A DNA stretch of 64,000 nucleotides from Chrysoperla carnea (GCF_905475395.1 NC_058342.1:30772140-30836139); one strand, 5' to 3'. Shown: positions 22,264-35,605, counted from the stretch's first letter. The notes: a model not told the origin generated them from the letters alone. Numbers and translations: made by a program.

Positions 22264-22985
22264 ACTAGAAAATCAAAACAAAATGAATGCCAATGAAGCC
22301 TCAATTTTATTGAATACAGTGCAAGAAGACAGCCATTTAAGACATATTTAAGTAACTTACTTTTCAAATGAAAAAATAACCTCAATTATGCTTGATCTGT
22401 CAACGTATTTTTTGACATACAGATTTAAATTCTATGAAAAAATGATGCATTCAACGACAAAAAACAATATATTTTATCATGCAAATAAGGCATTTACTCT
22501 ATGTTTATGAAAAAAAAAGCAGTGTGCATATTTATAGCCTTTAAATACCAATATAAAAAATAATTATTAAAACTATAAATACTAAAAAAACAATAGTTAG
22601 TAATTTAAAAGAAATACTTAAACAATATACACAATAATTTGAAGTTTCATATTTCACTTTGAAAATATACTTCATTTTGTCTACATTCATTTGTCCATGT
22701 TCTAAAATAGGATGAAAACATGTAAAAATCAGGAAACAAACATCTAATTACTAGAAAAGAGTGGTGGGTAGTCATAGATAAACGATAGCCACGAGGATAC
22801 AAAAATTTGGATCCCAGGCTGACATGTCCTCTTCTTTTTATATTCATTGCCATAAAAATATAGCATTATTACTATTTCCAAACACGCATTATTACTATCC
22901 CAAAAATATATCAACATGCAAGATTATTCCAGAATTGACACAATTAACACACTTAATGGGAAGAAATTTCTGAAATCGTTGTTTT
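22264..22985. other. No gene seen
   Basis: AT-rich DNA. A 68-codon frame on the - strand (22647-22853) has no domain I recognise. Confidence 0.45.
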
Positions 22986-23150
22986 GTCGTAGGTTTGCTA
23001 TAAATAGTCGAAAATGCCTTCTTGCCTCACTATTTTATTTTTCAACCTCTGATTTATCGCAGGTTTTGTCACAGTTTTGCTGGAAATGATCAAAAATGCC
23101 TTCTTGCCTCAGTATTTTATTTTTCAACCTCTGATTTATCATAAATCATA
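22986..23150 (+). repeat. Two-copy tandem duplication (~82-bp period)
   Basis: AAAATGCCTTCTTGCCTCA at 23011 recurs at 23093, each followed by TATTTTATTTTTCAACCTCT and GATTTATC. The second halves are nearly identical. Confidence 0.8.
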
Positions 23151-23329
23151 ACCAACTAATTTTAATATTCCCTCTAGCGTTGCACAAAGAACTCCTGCGT
23201 ACTTTATACTCCAGCTGAGGGAATCAGTCCAGTATACGACGGGTCACGAATTGCGCATACTAGCTGCCTTCAATCGCTGCGTCATTCTCCAAGCAGCGTA
23301 TTATGTTCTATATACCATACAGCATCTTT

Positions 23330-23660
23330 GAGGCTCATACCCCTTAATTCATGGAGTGCTTTGACGTCGACAAACTTTAGATCGGAGAGGTCGTCAAAGA
23401 GAGGCTGGCTCAAGTAGTAGCAAGAAGATGAGACATAGTTTCCTCCTCCTCACCACTGTGACAGCTCCTGCAGTAGTCGTGATACACTGCCAGGTCCAGG
23501 CGTTCAGCATGCCTACCAACCAACCAGTGTCCTGTAATAGCCACAACAACTTTGCTAACAGAGGAAGTGATACAAGATCGTCGGAACGCCTACGATTGTA
23601 CTCAGATCATATCTTGCAGTACCACAAGTACGTTCCTCCTTCCATCTAAGATATCCTCTT
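23330..23660 (-). pseudogene. LINE pol RNase H / zinc-knuckle tail fragment
   Basis: On the - strand the frame reads ITGHWLVGRHAERLDLAVY, then HDYCRSCHSGEEEETMSHLL, then PLFDDLSDLKFVDVKAL. The GH...GRHAxRL motif is the end of an RNase H domain. The CxxC...H stretch with EEEET is the zinc-knuckle that follows it in I/R1/LOA-type non-LTR retrotransposons. The stretch is interrupted after the knuckle. Only this ~110-codon tail remains, as expected for a truncated or eroded insertion. It is the same family as 17815-18270. Confidence 0.8.
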
Positions 23661-26600
23661 TGAAGAGCAACTTGCAGTTCGCAAATGGAACTCCCGGATA
23701 TTTATTGGTGCTTGTGTTCGGCAGTATTGTGCCATTTCTAGCAAGCTCGTCTTCACAATTTCCTGGAATGCTTCTGTGAGCTACCCCCCTCAATCCTCCT
23801 AAAAATGTGACAATGATTGTAGAATATTTGAAATTAACAAATTTAATAAAAAAAAAAACATTTTACAATAATTGAATACAATAATTTCAATGCACTTGAG
23901 GAAAAATTATTGTGTATATTACTTTTAGAAAACCCAATATTTCAAACTAGCTGTGCTAAAACATTAATTAGTGATATTATTTTCAATTATCTTATAAATA
24001 ACCGTTTCAAAAGACTATTCATATACTTTATTTGATTGAGAACATATTTTTAAACTTAATCCATAGTTATACATATTTACAAATTCTTAAACTCAATGGT
24101 CAAAAATTGGACAAAATAAACTGGAATGACATAACCTTAAATTTTTTGACATCTGGAATAAAGTATATGGATTTAAAAATTATAATCTATTCCATTTCTC
24201 TAGTATATTATTAAACATAGTAAGAAAGAATAAAAAACAAAAAAATTACAATAGGTATTTGATTCCAAAATCATAATAAAATATTTTTAAAAAAAAGTCT
24301 ACTTAAAATTACGTGCACAAAAAATACTGGACCAGTTATAGTTTAACAATAAAAAAAAAAAAAAAAAAAACTGTATATAATAATGAAAAAAATTAAATAA
24401 AAATAAAAAATGAAAAAAAAATACTAAAAAAAAAAAAACATAAAATAACAGCTCAATTCCAAAAATACTAAAAAAAAAATTTTTAGGTTTTTTAGATAAA
24501 TGATTTTCCATGAACGGGATTGAGGGTATTTTAATTTTTCAACTAATTAGTTTGATTAATTTTTTTTTAAATTAAAATTGATCAGATGAAATTATTCCTT
24601 GTGGGTCAGTCATTATAGTCAAAAATAGAGGATTTTTAGAGGACTAATTGCATTTTCTTGTGTATTTTCATGTAAAGTTTAGCTTGAATTCCAAAATATT
24701 TACCTGTATTTATACAAGGCAGTAAATTCCCAATGAAACGCAAAATCTTCAGAATAGAGTTTATTTAATTTTGAGTGTTTCCTTTATTTAAAGACAGGCG
24801 AGAAACTTCAAAAGTTTTAACGAGAAAAAATGTTGCAAACAAAAGTTTCTAAGTAAGTTTAAAGGGTCGCATCTTATACTTACTTTGATACACAATTTTA
24901 AATAAGAAAGTTGTTCTTTATGACGGAAATGAATAGATTTGATAGGAATTGTACATATATGTGATTTTTCAATCTACGAAAATATATCGGCTCTCGATTA
25001 AACGTTTTTTACCGACAAGTTTTTTAATAATCCTATTATCCGTTACCATCAGGATATTTAATGCAAAAACCATCTTTTCGTTAACTGAATACTGCAATTT
25101 TTATGCAAGCTATTTAACTTTAAATGTTAACTTTTTATAAGGAACAACTTCATACTTAAAAAGTATCTTTTGTATATCTATTAAAGTTTGTAAAGGCTAT
25201 ATTAAATGAGTCAGAAAATTAAGTTTAAATTTAAAGCTACTCTAAGACGAAGAAGAATACTTGCCTGCTGAACCCAATAACTTTTCTCGATAAAAATAAG
25301 TTGTGATCTAACAGATCGCCAAGATCTCTCGACTTATCGAAGTACACGCACTTTCTTAGCATTACATTGTGTTCAAAACAGTTGCAATGTGCGTTAATTT
25401 TTAAGCCATGTACCTCGGCCAGAAGCCTAAATGAAAATATCTAGAAGAATCTAGTGAAGGGACAGGGGGGGGGGGCTCGGTGTACTCAAAAATACACAAA
25501 AATTTTACCTTAATCAGTATATGAAAAAACATTAGAAAATGCTTTGATATTATTCCAATTCGATAAAACCATGAAAATCTTCTTATGACTGGGCCTATAA
25601 CCTGTTAATTAAATTTGAAGAAGTATGTTATTTTTCTTGTTTAGTTTCTAATTATTACAATAGATGGATCTGATAGAATTTGAAATGTGACAGTGATTAT
25701 GTAAATTTAAACCACGAAAATAATTTTTTTTTCTTTTAAATATTTTTTTTTTTTTTGTAATTTTATTGTATTATAAATAATTAAAATAAAGACATAGCAC
25801 AAGTAATAGAGAGAAAAATTAACTCTACGCCCAAAAATCTTAGGGACTCGCTGAAAATTTTGCTATAGAACGAAGTGCTGCATCCAATGAGCCGTAGACT
25901 TTTTGAGGTTTATTTTAACGTTTACGAAGTGTTGAAAAAGTTCGAGACCGCTTGAATTTTGTAAAATAATGACAGCAAAAATGAGCAAGACAAAAGTTGT
26001 TCTAACCTTGACCATGAAGGTCGCTTCAAGGTCAAGCGGATTGTTTAAAATGGGATTCTTAAATGGTTTAATGATTAAAAGAGTTAACTATAAAAGTATT
26101 ACAATAAAATTGCTGAATGGTTTTCATAACTTTGCATCGAAATACAAAAAGAAATAAATAAATTTAACAATCAAATGTTTCACATCACTGCTCGCCTCGA
26201 ATTTTTGCTCTGGAGAACTGCGTTTTGTTTTTTCATTAATCTCCAACTCCAACTTTTTAAACACTTGGTATGAAAAAGGTACTTATCGTAAAAAGTGGCA
26301 TATCTCAAGCAAATTTGATGCTATAGATTTGCATAAAAAATGAAAGCATTCAGTTGAAGAAAAACTATTTTTCCATATTTTCCAATATTCCTCGAATTTC
26401 ACGATACATTAATTTGCACATGCTATCTTATATCTTTTAATGAACTATGACCAAATTTCTAGCGAGTGCATAAAATTTTTGAGCACAAAATCTCTATTTC
26501 TTGTACTAAAACATGGAATGTAAAAAAAAAAAACACACATATAGAAATCTGTATTATCTAATGTAAGATAGGTAGTTAGAATTATTTAATTTTTTGGGAA

Positions 26601-26956
26601 TTGGCCATGTAATTTATAATTTAAAAAAATGAAAATCTCCAAAAAAAAAAGCATATTATAAATCGTTTGCAGAAACGATTATGAAAAAACACGTTTTTCC
26701 ATGAAAATAAATTGTCACTAACGAATAAGAATCATCAGTATCATGTTCCTTAAAAAAAATTGTTAATAAAAATTGTATAATCAATAATTTTGTCGTTTTT
26801 AATTTTTTTTTTTCAGTTTTCTGGATAATAAAGATTCAAAAATTACCCAAACAAAACTTAAGATAATTCTATCGGAGGTAATGAGAATCGAATATCTTAG
26901 AAAGAGGGAAAATATAGTTATCTAAATGTTGTTGTATTAGTGCAATAAATCCATAG
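23661..26956. other. No gene seen; homopolymer runs and one diverged repeat
   Basis: Very AT-rich. There are poly(A) tracts near 24350-24500, a G run near 25464-25475 and a T run near 25742. The 25925-26045 stretch is a diverged partner of 9720-9885. Short open frames show no domains. Confidence 0.45.
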
Positions 26957-27454
26957 AGATAATACCATAGAGCTGTATAAACATAGGAAACGCAATAAAT
27001 AAATGCAGGCGATGAGAAAGTCACTGAAGAGAGAGGCATAAGAGAAGCGAAAACAGCTATACGCGCCTAGTTTACCAGCCTTTATCTGTCTCTCTACACT
27101 ACTACAGCAGGAATGGGTGAGTTATTAAGTCCAAGTCACCATTGTTATAACTTTATTGTGTGTCTCTTTATCCAAGTCCGCATTGCTCATAGTGGAGGAA
27201 GCGAGACGGATATACGACTCTTCTACCTATCTCAGTTTCTCTAATAGTAATGAGATAGGTAGAAAAAAAATTTTGTCTCTCTGTCTTACTCGTATTTTAG
27301 GTTGTCGCTGGTTAGGTTATCACTGTCTAACTCGTATTTTAAGTAAGCAGTACGAGGGACTTCTGTAAGTTTCATTTCACGCGCCTATTTTATCTGTCTC
27401 TCTTAACTGCGATCAACCATTTGGCGGAAACTTTGCAGCTCTATGGTATTATCT
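26957..27454. mobile_element. DNA element with 19-bp inverted termini, carrying a nested hAT MITE
   Basis: AGATAATACCATAGAGCTG at 26957-26975 and its exact complement at 27436-27454 bracket 498 bp. TA dinucleotides within the ends would allow a TA target site, but the true boundary is ambiguous because the termini are themselves palindromic around TA. The interior contains a degraded copy of the hAT MITE (27108 to about 27385). No transposase is present. Confidence 0.7.
27108..27385 (+). mobile_element. Degraded hAT MITE copy (family of 4543-4838)
   Basis: Begins CAGGAATGGGTGAGTTATTA and follows the 4543 copy through CTCTTTATCCAAG, TTCTACCTATCTCAGTTTCT and GAGGGACTTCT. The right terminus has decayed. 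Flanking sequence ACGCGCCTA...TTATCTGTCTCTCT occurs on both sides (27061-27098 and about 27378-27405), longer than an 8-bp target duplication. Confidence 0.7.
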
Positions 27455-29519
27455 TTGTAAACACCACAACGCATAGGTAAATTGAACAATGTTGCCGCTT
27501 GTACAATTCACTGCTTATACTTATCTTTTTATATACATACTCGTGATATGAGGTGAGTATAAATCAGTCGTAAAATAGGAAGGAAAAATACTTAAATCAT
27601 GTGAATTTGAATAAAACGTGATTTTTGTAAACATAAACTGTAAATTAAAAACGTTATGAACCTTAGGTGAAAGATGGCTTTTTTTGTTGTAATATTTGAC
27701 CTATGATCTCAGTAGTTTTTTAATGCAAATAAAACAATATTTATTACTATAATAGTTAGGTGGCTAGTGGCAATTTTTATTAATAACCTTGCAAAGCAAA
27801 AACGGCAGCGTATTTATCGAAAAAGGCTCATAAACGATATTGAGAAACCAATATTAAAATACGACACGCCAAATTTCATCTTTTTGAACTTCCTTTTCCT
27901 TTCCTCACGCCGCAATTGGCAATGAAACTGAGACACTCCCAGTATTTCGTTATGCTAAGCAATACTCCCGCTATTCGAGTATGCATGACGTATTTAAAGA
28001 ATGGCCCCTGAAAGGTTTCATTGCAAAGTTGCGCCATACTTGCGAACTCAAAGCAGGCGTATTTAGATTTAGTGGTTGCCCTTTTAAACTTGAACGACTC
28101 CGAGGGTTCTTTATCGTTCATTATAATAAGCATCGCTTACAGAAAGCACTAGGTTCAAGCATTCAGCTATTTTACAATTCTGTAAGAACTGCGTGATGCC
28201 CAATTTACTCGTCCTAGTGAGCTGTAAGGAAACTGTAAGCATCTGTCAAGTTATAGCCGAAATTTACCCCAGAATTAACCCCACGAATAAACTTCTGCAA
28301 AAGGTACAGAGGTGGCCCTTTGGCTGACATTATTTTTCATTGATACTCGATTAATAAAAATTTAACTAAGATAATCATATATTTTGAATGTTTTTTTTAA
28401 ATTAAAGTTAGGAAACTCAATTTGGATCATCTTTTATTTCTTGAGCCATATTATTTCAAAAACCACAAGGATTCTGACTATTATGAAATTTTTATTATAT
28501 ATTATAATTCATTCCTGCGTTGATTGCAAATGTTATCAGCGAGTAACCTTGACTGAGTACTATAATTTGAATATTGCATATGGAAAATTTATCAATGGCA
28601 TAATTACTAGAAGGAGAAAAATTTGTAAAAAGTGAAATAAATTAGCTGTGAATGCCATAGAAGTTCATTTAATGAATACAAATGACGACTGGATATCAAT
28701 AATGGGCTAAGTGCCAAAAATTTGATTCTGTACTATTCAATTTTTCTGTTGTGAGATCGAGTTAATCGGCTAACATAACATCATATCGCCATCTATACAT
28801 ATTCCTACTGACTAAAATATAATATCTGACTAGAATATCAATGAGGATTTTCCGCATTGATCGAATAACTTTTCATTTTCTCAATCTCCATTTGTGTAGT
28901 AAAGGAAAATATTAATGGATGGTGCCACTTTCACATATATTTATAGTATCATACAGGGAAAAGGTTGAATATGTAATTTTTATTTTACCCAACTTTTTGG
29001 CTTAAGGGAGGAGGGCTAAAAATTTGTCCTAAAAATTTCATAAACTCAACAGTCATAAACACACATTTAGTTAATTAAATAATGACGAAGTGTTTTTATT
29101 TTCGCTACTAAAATCATATTTTAAATTAATTAATTAATTATATATACATTTTTTGTTTATTTTACCAGCAATTTGTAATTCCAGAAATTAAGCCAAAATT
29201 TATTATGATTATATTGTTAACACTAATTAATAGTTTGTTTATAAATAAAAAATTAATTAATTATTAACTGATAGTGTTAATAAATACAAATTAACGATAA
29301 CAATAATTTATTACAGTCAACTTCGATTTTATTACACTTGGAAAATTTTAAAGAATTTGAAAAAAAATATATAATACCTACAACAAAACTTTTTTTATTA
29401 CAAGACGGTTTAGTTTAGCAATTTAATTGCTTGCATGCCTTTGTTCGTGAAATGTTCGAACTTAGTTTCGCGAACACTTCATGGCTCTGAGTTATTTTTC
29501 TTTCCACTTAAAATTGCTT
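27455..29519. other. No gene assigned
   Basis: Overlapping open frames on opposite strands at 27876-28196 lie in a less AT-rich patch (for example CTTGAACGACTCCGAGGGTT). I cannot match either frame to a family, and no splice structure is evident. The block AAATTAAAGTTAGGAAA near 28397 recurs near 60615, so at least part of this is repetitive. Confidence 0.4.
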
Positions 29520-29965
29520 AAGGAATACGCTCTTAAGGAGATAGGCAAGGATTGCATAATACTAGGGATTTCAATAAAGCTTTATAAATTCATTTTTTGA
29601 TTAACAAGTTTCCAAAACTCACAAAAAATTCCTAGGTCCTTGGTCTTTTTATTATTATTTTATCGTTCAAAGTTGGCTGAAAAAATGATGATTCATATAG
29701 GTTATCCTTTTCAATTGAATATTTTTATATCGAAGATCCATCACTGGATGAACAGTGAGACGACTATAGTTAGAGTATTGATGATTGAAGAGCGATATCT
29801 ATATTATCAAATTTATAAGCAGCACTTGCACACAATATATTATATATTTTTGTAGTTGCGTGGTATTGTAAAGCTAAAAATAACACATTACTTGACTACG
29901 AGGCATGTATTTGGTTTATATGTATGTACCGTGCAATAAACCAAAACTTTTTTACAATACTGTAA
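29520..29965 (+). repeat. Dispersed family C repeat, copy 1
   Basis: Shares ordered blocks with 38360-38940: AAGGAGATAGGCAAG, TATAAATTCATTTTTTGATT, TTTTATCGTTCAAAGTTGG, GGTTATCCTTTTCAATTG, GAGCGATATCTATATTATCA and TACAATACTGTA at the end. This copy lacks about 120 bp present in the other. An open frame at 29640-29855 lies inside it and is not conserved as a frame. Confidence 0.8.
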
Positions 29966-31363
29966 GTTTACAATCACCTATGTCCATCGAGTCCCAGGAC
30001 AGTCTGTATATACCTGATCCTTCCATGTTGTAATAAAAATAAAAATAATTAGCGACGTACATTAATTTAATTTGAGTAACGTTTGGACTTTCTAAAATGA
30101 CAAATAAAAATTGTATCAAAGAATTGCAATCCTATTTTTAGAGTTTGGCTAAAATTAACTTAAAAAATATAAAATAAATATTATTATAATTTTTGACGAA
30201 AAATATAAGGGACAAATCGATAAAATAAAGAACTTATTGTCATCATAATCACTAACCCATAATAAAATTAATTTGTATTATTATCAGGTAATGTTTATTT
30301 AACGAAACGATTATTTACCTTAATTAATGGCTCATTATTTTATACAATATTATTGTTGTAAAATAATAATTGTATAAATAATAATTCACAGTTTATTTAA
30401 AAACGTTCTGTAAACATACTAATTATTTATAAATTATTTTAAATTTTTGTAAAAATATAATAAAACTATATTAATTTTTCCAGTAGTTTCTTAACATTAA
30501 AGACGCTATCTTAACATTAACTTAATTTTCAGATATATTTTCATCCCTGTAGCTCAATTTGGGGGAGATTTTTCGAATTAAAAGTAGACATAGAAGGCTG
30601 GCAAGTGGACACTGTTTCTCGTCTATTTGTCCTCGGCTGGCGACGCTTTTGCTGCATACTGAATATCAGATTATTTGAAGTTAAGAGAATCGCGAAACAA
30701 TTAAAAAATACAAACATTTAACAGAACATGCCATAATAATAGGATAGAGCAAATGACAGAAAGATAGGGCAAATACTTAATTCTGATACAATGATATCTA
30801 TCAAGCTTGAGTATGAAAAAAAAATTCCAATTAGAAATTTTCCCCAAGTCAATAGAAATCTATCGTCTGGTCTAAAAATCATTATCCTTTTTTTTAATTA
30901 TCGTAGTGAAGTAAATAAGACAATTTGCATGTAAATAGCATTTTCTAAATGTGTTATGTAGGTAGTAAATAATCTTTAAATAAACTTGTCTGATGGATTA
31001 TTTGTTACAAATTAATTAATTTATTTGCATATTTCAAAAGCACTTTGCACTAATAAAAAAAAACAAAACAGGTAGATATTTATTTGTCTGTCTGTCTGGT
31101 TTGGTCTGGTACATTCACACACATATTCAAATGTGAATCATTTATCAATGTCTAATTTTATCTTTTAAATTTTAAAATATTAATAGATCTTAAAAAATGA
31201 GATTGTTTTGCAATTTTCTTGGGTTGGGTACAATACAACGAATATGGAACGAATCTTGCTCCCAATAGAACGAATCTTGCGCCCAATGGAACGAATCTTG
31301 CGTGGTAGTATCGCCCAAGTATTCAAACCGTGCACTTCAACTCATGTAGAATGATAGAATTTA
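29966..31363. other. No gene seen
   Basis: AT-rich DNA. AACGAATCTTG-type words repeat three times near 31248-31300 (GAACGAATCTTGCTCCCAAT and relatives), a short local repeat. Nothing else recognised. Confidence 0.45.
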
Positions 31364-31365
31364 TA

Positions 31366-31728
31366 TAGTGGAACCTCGATAGATCGCTCCTCGTTGAGTC
31401 TTATCCTCAGTAAGTCGAATAAATGCCATTCCCGTTCGCTAAATCCCTAAATACGCGGTATCTCGAATTATTTAGACCTTGTAACTTGAACAAAATGTTA
31501 TTTCCTGACGATGTTTTGATAGTACATTTTTATACGCTTGAATTTAAACACTCAGACTCCGTAAGTCGTAATTAGGAAAATATAATGGCGCCGTAGATGG
31601 TAAAATGTAATCGCGCCTTTCTAAGTCAAAATTTTAGCAATTAAATCGTCTGTATCTCGAACTAAGTCGAAAACTCACTGGAAATTGTTTGCATTTCTCT
31701 TGAGGTTCGAGTGATTGAGGTTCCACTG
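31366..31728 (+). mobile_element. Pogo/Tigger-like non-autonomous element
   Basis: The termini TAGTGGAACCTCGATA and TTGAGGTTCCACTG are inverted repeats, flanked by TA on both sides (31364-31365 and 31729-31730). GTGGAACCTCGATA termini with a TA target are typical of pogo/Tigger Tc1-mariner elements. The interior has repeated TAAGTCGAA-like words but no transposase frame. Confidence 0.82.
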
Positions 31729-31730
31729 TA

Positions 31731-32698
31731 GTTGTAAAATGAAAACTTTAACAATTAAAAATAAAAACAAATGCGAAGGATGGAGAAAATTGATGCAGAA
31801 TATCACCTACACAATGTCCTTGTGTAAGAATATTAATGTACAACTTTCCACTTAAACAAACAAATACGATATTTTGATGAATTCAGAGAAATTTTTCTTT
31901 TTGAAACAAAATCTCTTTGCTCAGCAATATGTAGGTACGGATCCCTAAAAAAAACTAATACCTAACTAACCTTGAACACATTATCTAACATAAAGTTATC
32001 ACTACTTGACTACTAGACAAAATAATATTTGGACGAGGTGGTTCACTCCAGTCTGCGACCTAATTCACACACAATATCAAAATTTTAGTTTTTTGACTTT
32101 CTCACAGAATTTTATTTTTTGTTTACTTTAAATTATACGGTTCATTAAAAATGATGTTAAATCGCATATGCAAATATTTAAATAGTTTAAAAGATTCGTG
32201 TAAAGATAAATTTTAGTCTCCGAATGAAACAGCGCAGCGTATTGTTAAATTTTCTGCTCTGTTAATAATAGTTATACCTCACTTTTAAAATTTTATGCGT
32301 AAATGAGTAAAAGAACAGAAATTCAATTTCAATAAAATCTAGAGAATAATTTTGTAGGTAATCCACGTAATCGAAGCTGCTAATACAGCTAGTTCTATAT
32401 TAAATATCGCATAATCGTTTTTGCATTGCGAAAGAAAATTTAAGATCTTAGGAGGTCAAATATTTAAATTCGTCCCTGATCTACATCCTCCGGTTAAACT
32501 AATACAAACTATAAATCCTTACTACTATTTTTTTGTGTCTGAGATTATACATTTTTTTTTTTTTTTTTTTTTTGTAATCTATAATAATTGTAATTTTTGA
32601 TATTGAAATGAAAAATTATGTTGAGGAATTTAGTTATCACATTTATTAAACTTTTGAGCATGCAACATTCATTATATTATCAATTGTGAATGATCCGT
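31731..32698. other. No gene seen
   Basis: AT-rich DNA with a poly(T) run near 32550-32573. Confidence 0.5.
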
Positions 32699-32699
32699 C

Positions 32700-33872
32700 A
32701 GTTACACTACGGGACCTGGGGTAAAGGATCTGATCCCGGAATTAAGCACATAAGTGATAGCTAGTGAAAAACTGACATCACAGCTGAAAAGAATGACCCA
32801 AAATTTTTGGATTTAAAAAAAAATTCCAATAAGATCGGAACAAATTTGCCTGTGTTGTGAAAAAAATCGAATTTTTTAACTTTATGTCGTCATAAGAATC
32901 CAAAAAATTTAATTTGGATCTTTCACATCCAAATTTTGTTCAATTTTGATAAACTAAGTATGTAATCCTACTAAATTTGGGTCATACTTTTCAAGTTTGT
33001 GATCAGAATTAACCTAGCTCTAATGGATTTCTAGAATGTGGAGTCCTGGTCCCGGAATTAACCACATTACTGATAGCTAGCGAAAAACTGATCTCACAGC
33101 TGAAAAGAATGACCCAAAATTAGTGGGTTTCAAAAAAAAATTCCATAAGATCGGATCAAATTTGCCTGTGTTTTCAAAAATATCAAATTTTTTAACTTTG
33201 TGACGTCATCAGAATTCAAAAAATTTAATTTTGCTCTATCACATCCAAATTTTATCCAATTTTGATAAATCAAGTATGTAATCCTACTAAATTTGGGTCA
33301 TACTTTTCGAATTTGTGATCAAAATTAACCTAGGTCTAATAGGTTTCAAGAATGTGGGGTACTGATCCCGGAATTAAGCACACGAATAATAGTTAGCGAA
33401 AAACTGAAATCACAGCTGAAAAGAATAGCCCAAAGTTAGTGGGTTTCAAAAAGAATTCCAATAAGATCGGATCAAATTTGCCTTTGTTATCAAAAAAACG
33501 AATTTTTTAACTTTATGACGTCATCAAAATCCAAAAAATTTAATTTTGCTCTATCACATCCAAATTTTATCCAATTTTGATAAACCAAGTATGTAATGCT
33601 ATTAAATTTGGGTCATACTTTTCAAATTAATCATCATAATTAACCTAGCTCTAATGGCTTTCAAAAATTTGGGGCCCTGGTCCCGGAATTAAGCACATAA
33701 ATCATAGCTAGCAAAAAACTAACATCAAAGTTGAAAATACTGACCCAAAATTAGTGGGTTTCAATACAAATTCCAATAATATCGGATCAAATTTGCCTGT
33801 GTTATCGAAAAAATCGAATTTTTTAACATTATGACGTCATCAGAATCCAAAAAATTTAATTTTGCTCTATCA
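32700..33872 (+). repeat. Tandem array 1 of the ~316-bp palindromic repeat
   Basis: TCCCGGAATTAA recurs at 32734, 33050, 33366 and 33681, giving periods of 316, 316 and 315 bp and about 3.7 units. Each unit carries GACCCAAAATTAGT near one end and its inverted relative ACTAAATTTGGGTC near the other. A TGACGTCA-type palindrome lies in the middle in three units; the first unit has lost it by substitution (about 32884). The array breaks off within a unit at GCTCTATC. No coding frame runs through it. Confidence 0.92.
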
Positions 33873-34384
33873 ATATTTGTTAATATTTATTTCAGGGGAA
33901 AATTTTATATATACGATATGTTATAATTAAACACAATTAATTGGCAAGTGTAGCACTTATTATTCTATTACGCCTATTGCAGGGATTAACTTAAAGTGCT
34001 TGAAAAAAGAGTGTACAATAAGCAATTTTTTCCTTCAACCCTTGACATTCTTTAAGACGCAAGAATTTAAGTTGCTGAAAGGATCTCGAACCATGCATTG
34101 CTCTATAACTGTCATCAGTTCCCGGAGTGATTGAAAAATCCATCAATTATACTTAATAATGTTTAAAACCAGTTAAAACAACATTCAAAATTAATTAATT
34201 ATATCAGAGATGTTCTTGCGTCACTTTTTTGAATGTCATTATTTTTCAAAATCATGTGTTTTCAATGCAATATTAATAAAGACAATTTGAATATCCGTGT
34301 TTGTAATAAGATACCTACTAAATGTTAATCAATAAGTTTTTTAGTTTAACGGACGCATGATCCTTCGCTTGCGAAGAACACCAT
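33873..34384. other. No gene seen
   Basis: AT-rich DNA without a recognised feature. Confidence 0.5.
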
Positions 34385-34610
34385 TTTTGATATACGTGTT
34401 CATAAAATAACCTAATTAATCCATTTCCGGACTCTGCCCGTCTGTCTGTCTGTTGACACGATAACATCAAAACGAAAAGAGATATCAAGTTGAATTTATA
34501 GCATACTTTGGAGGTAAAAAGTGAGATCGAGTTCGTAAATGAGTAACATAGGTCAATTGGGTCTTGGGTTCATAAAACCCATCTTTTCATTTTACCAGAT
34601 TTTTGCTGAA
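34385..34610 (+). repeat. Dispersed family B repeat, partial
   Basis: GTTCATAAAATAACCTAATT, TCCATTTCCGG, GTCTGTCTGTCTGT, CACGATAACATCAAAACGAA, AAATGAGTAACATAGGTCA and TTGGGTCTTGGGTTC are in the same order as in 49653-50225. Confidence 0.75.
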
Positions 34611-34646
34611 CAAACTCTTGATATTTAATATGATCTTAGCATTTAA

Positions 34647-34975
34647 GGATGTATGAGCATGGTAGTGGGGGCACAAATTTAAAAATAGATATTTTCAATT
34701 TTGATGATAAATTTATATTATTACTTGACGTTTTTTTTTTAATTTGTTTTCATTCATTCCAAATGAAAATTATCAAAAACTTCCAAAATATGTAGTTTTT
34801 TGAGATTCTTCCATAAGAGCCAATGTATTTTATATCGGTTTTTAATGACTTTTTTCTTAAAAATTTGCACGGATACCTAAGCTGAAATTTTAACCACATA
34901 TTCTTTGAGTAAAAGACTACCTACAAACAAATTTTGAGCCTTTAAATCAAACATTGTTGTCATGCTCATACATCC
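34647..34975 (+). mobile_element. TTAA-flanked MITE (329 bp)
   Basis: GGATGTATGAGCATG at the left and CATGCTCATACATCC at the right form a 15-bp perfect terminal inverted repeat with TTAA directly outside both ends (34643-34646 and 34976-34979). TTAA target sites fit piggyBac-type elements, though these termini lack the usual CCC start. The superfamily is therefore tentative. Related pieces lie at 36774-37022 (inverse) and 59247-59330 (diverged). Confidence 0.82.
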
Positions 34976-34979
34976 TTAA

Positions 34980-35470
34980 TATGAGCAATTTATTTTATTG
35001 CTCCACTAACATAAATTGCCTATTACATTGTCAAAATCGCTAATCTATACCATTATATAATAACCTGTATATTATAACATATATATTAAATAATGATCAC
35101 GTAATAAGATATATACAAAAGCTATGTAAAAAATCATGACATTGTTTTTTAGTAACTCTAATCAAACCTTACGAGTGTGGTCTTGTATTACGTAATATTA
35201 TAATGTCGGGATCTACAAAAAAAAAAAAATGAAGTAGTGACATATTTTGATGACATCATCATACAAATTCATAGAAGCTAATCAAATTGTTTTTAATATT
35301 CGTTGATGAATTGTTGTAGATAATAAATTATAAAATATCATCATTACATACAAGGAAGGGTAAAGAAGTGTGTGATTTTGAAAACTCTCAAGCGAAACAA
35401 AAATTCCATCAATTTTTCAATCTTTTTATCACCTTAATCTGGCAAATCCTGGGTTTCAGTACATCAGTTG
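34980..35470. other. No gene seen
   Basis: AT-rich DNA without a recognised feature. Confidence 0.5.
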
Positions 35471-35479
35471 GTTATAATA

Positions 35480-35605
35480 GCCACTGAAAAGTGTAGCGGG
35501 GATAGAGTACAAGGGTCTATTTGGCTAGGTGCTCTGAACCATTGCTTCGAGGCCCGATGTTCGAGCATGGCCCTCTAACCTCCATACCATACCATGCCAT
35601 CACCT
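35480..35605 (+). mobile_element. Possible tRNA-derived SINE
   Basis: TAGCGGGGATAGAG at about 35494 resembles a pol III A box, and GATGTTCGAGC at about 35556 a B box. The spacing (~62 bp) would suit a tRNA with a long variable arm. The segment is more GC-rich than its surroundings and is followed by an ACCATACCATGCC-type tail. No second copy is in the window. Confidence 0.35.

Noticed and set aside
25464..25475. G-run as a G-quadruplex or regulatory site
   Set aside because: It is a single homopolymer tract without spaced G-runs; slippage or assembly error is as likely.
27876..28196. Overlapping frames on opposite strands in a less AT-rich patch
   Set aside because: Neither matches a family I recognise, and no splice sites or conserved motifs support a gene.
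32700..33872. Regularly spaced repeats as a CRISPR array
   Set aside because: The whole ~316-bp period is conserved with no unique spacers, and the genome is eukaryotic.
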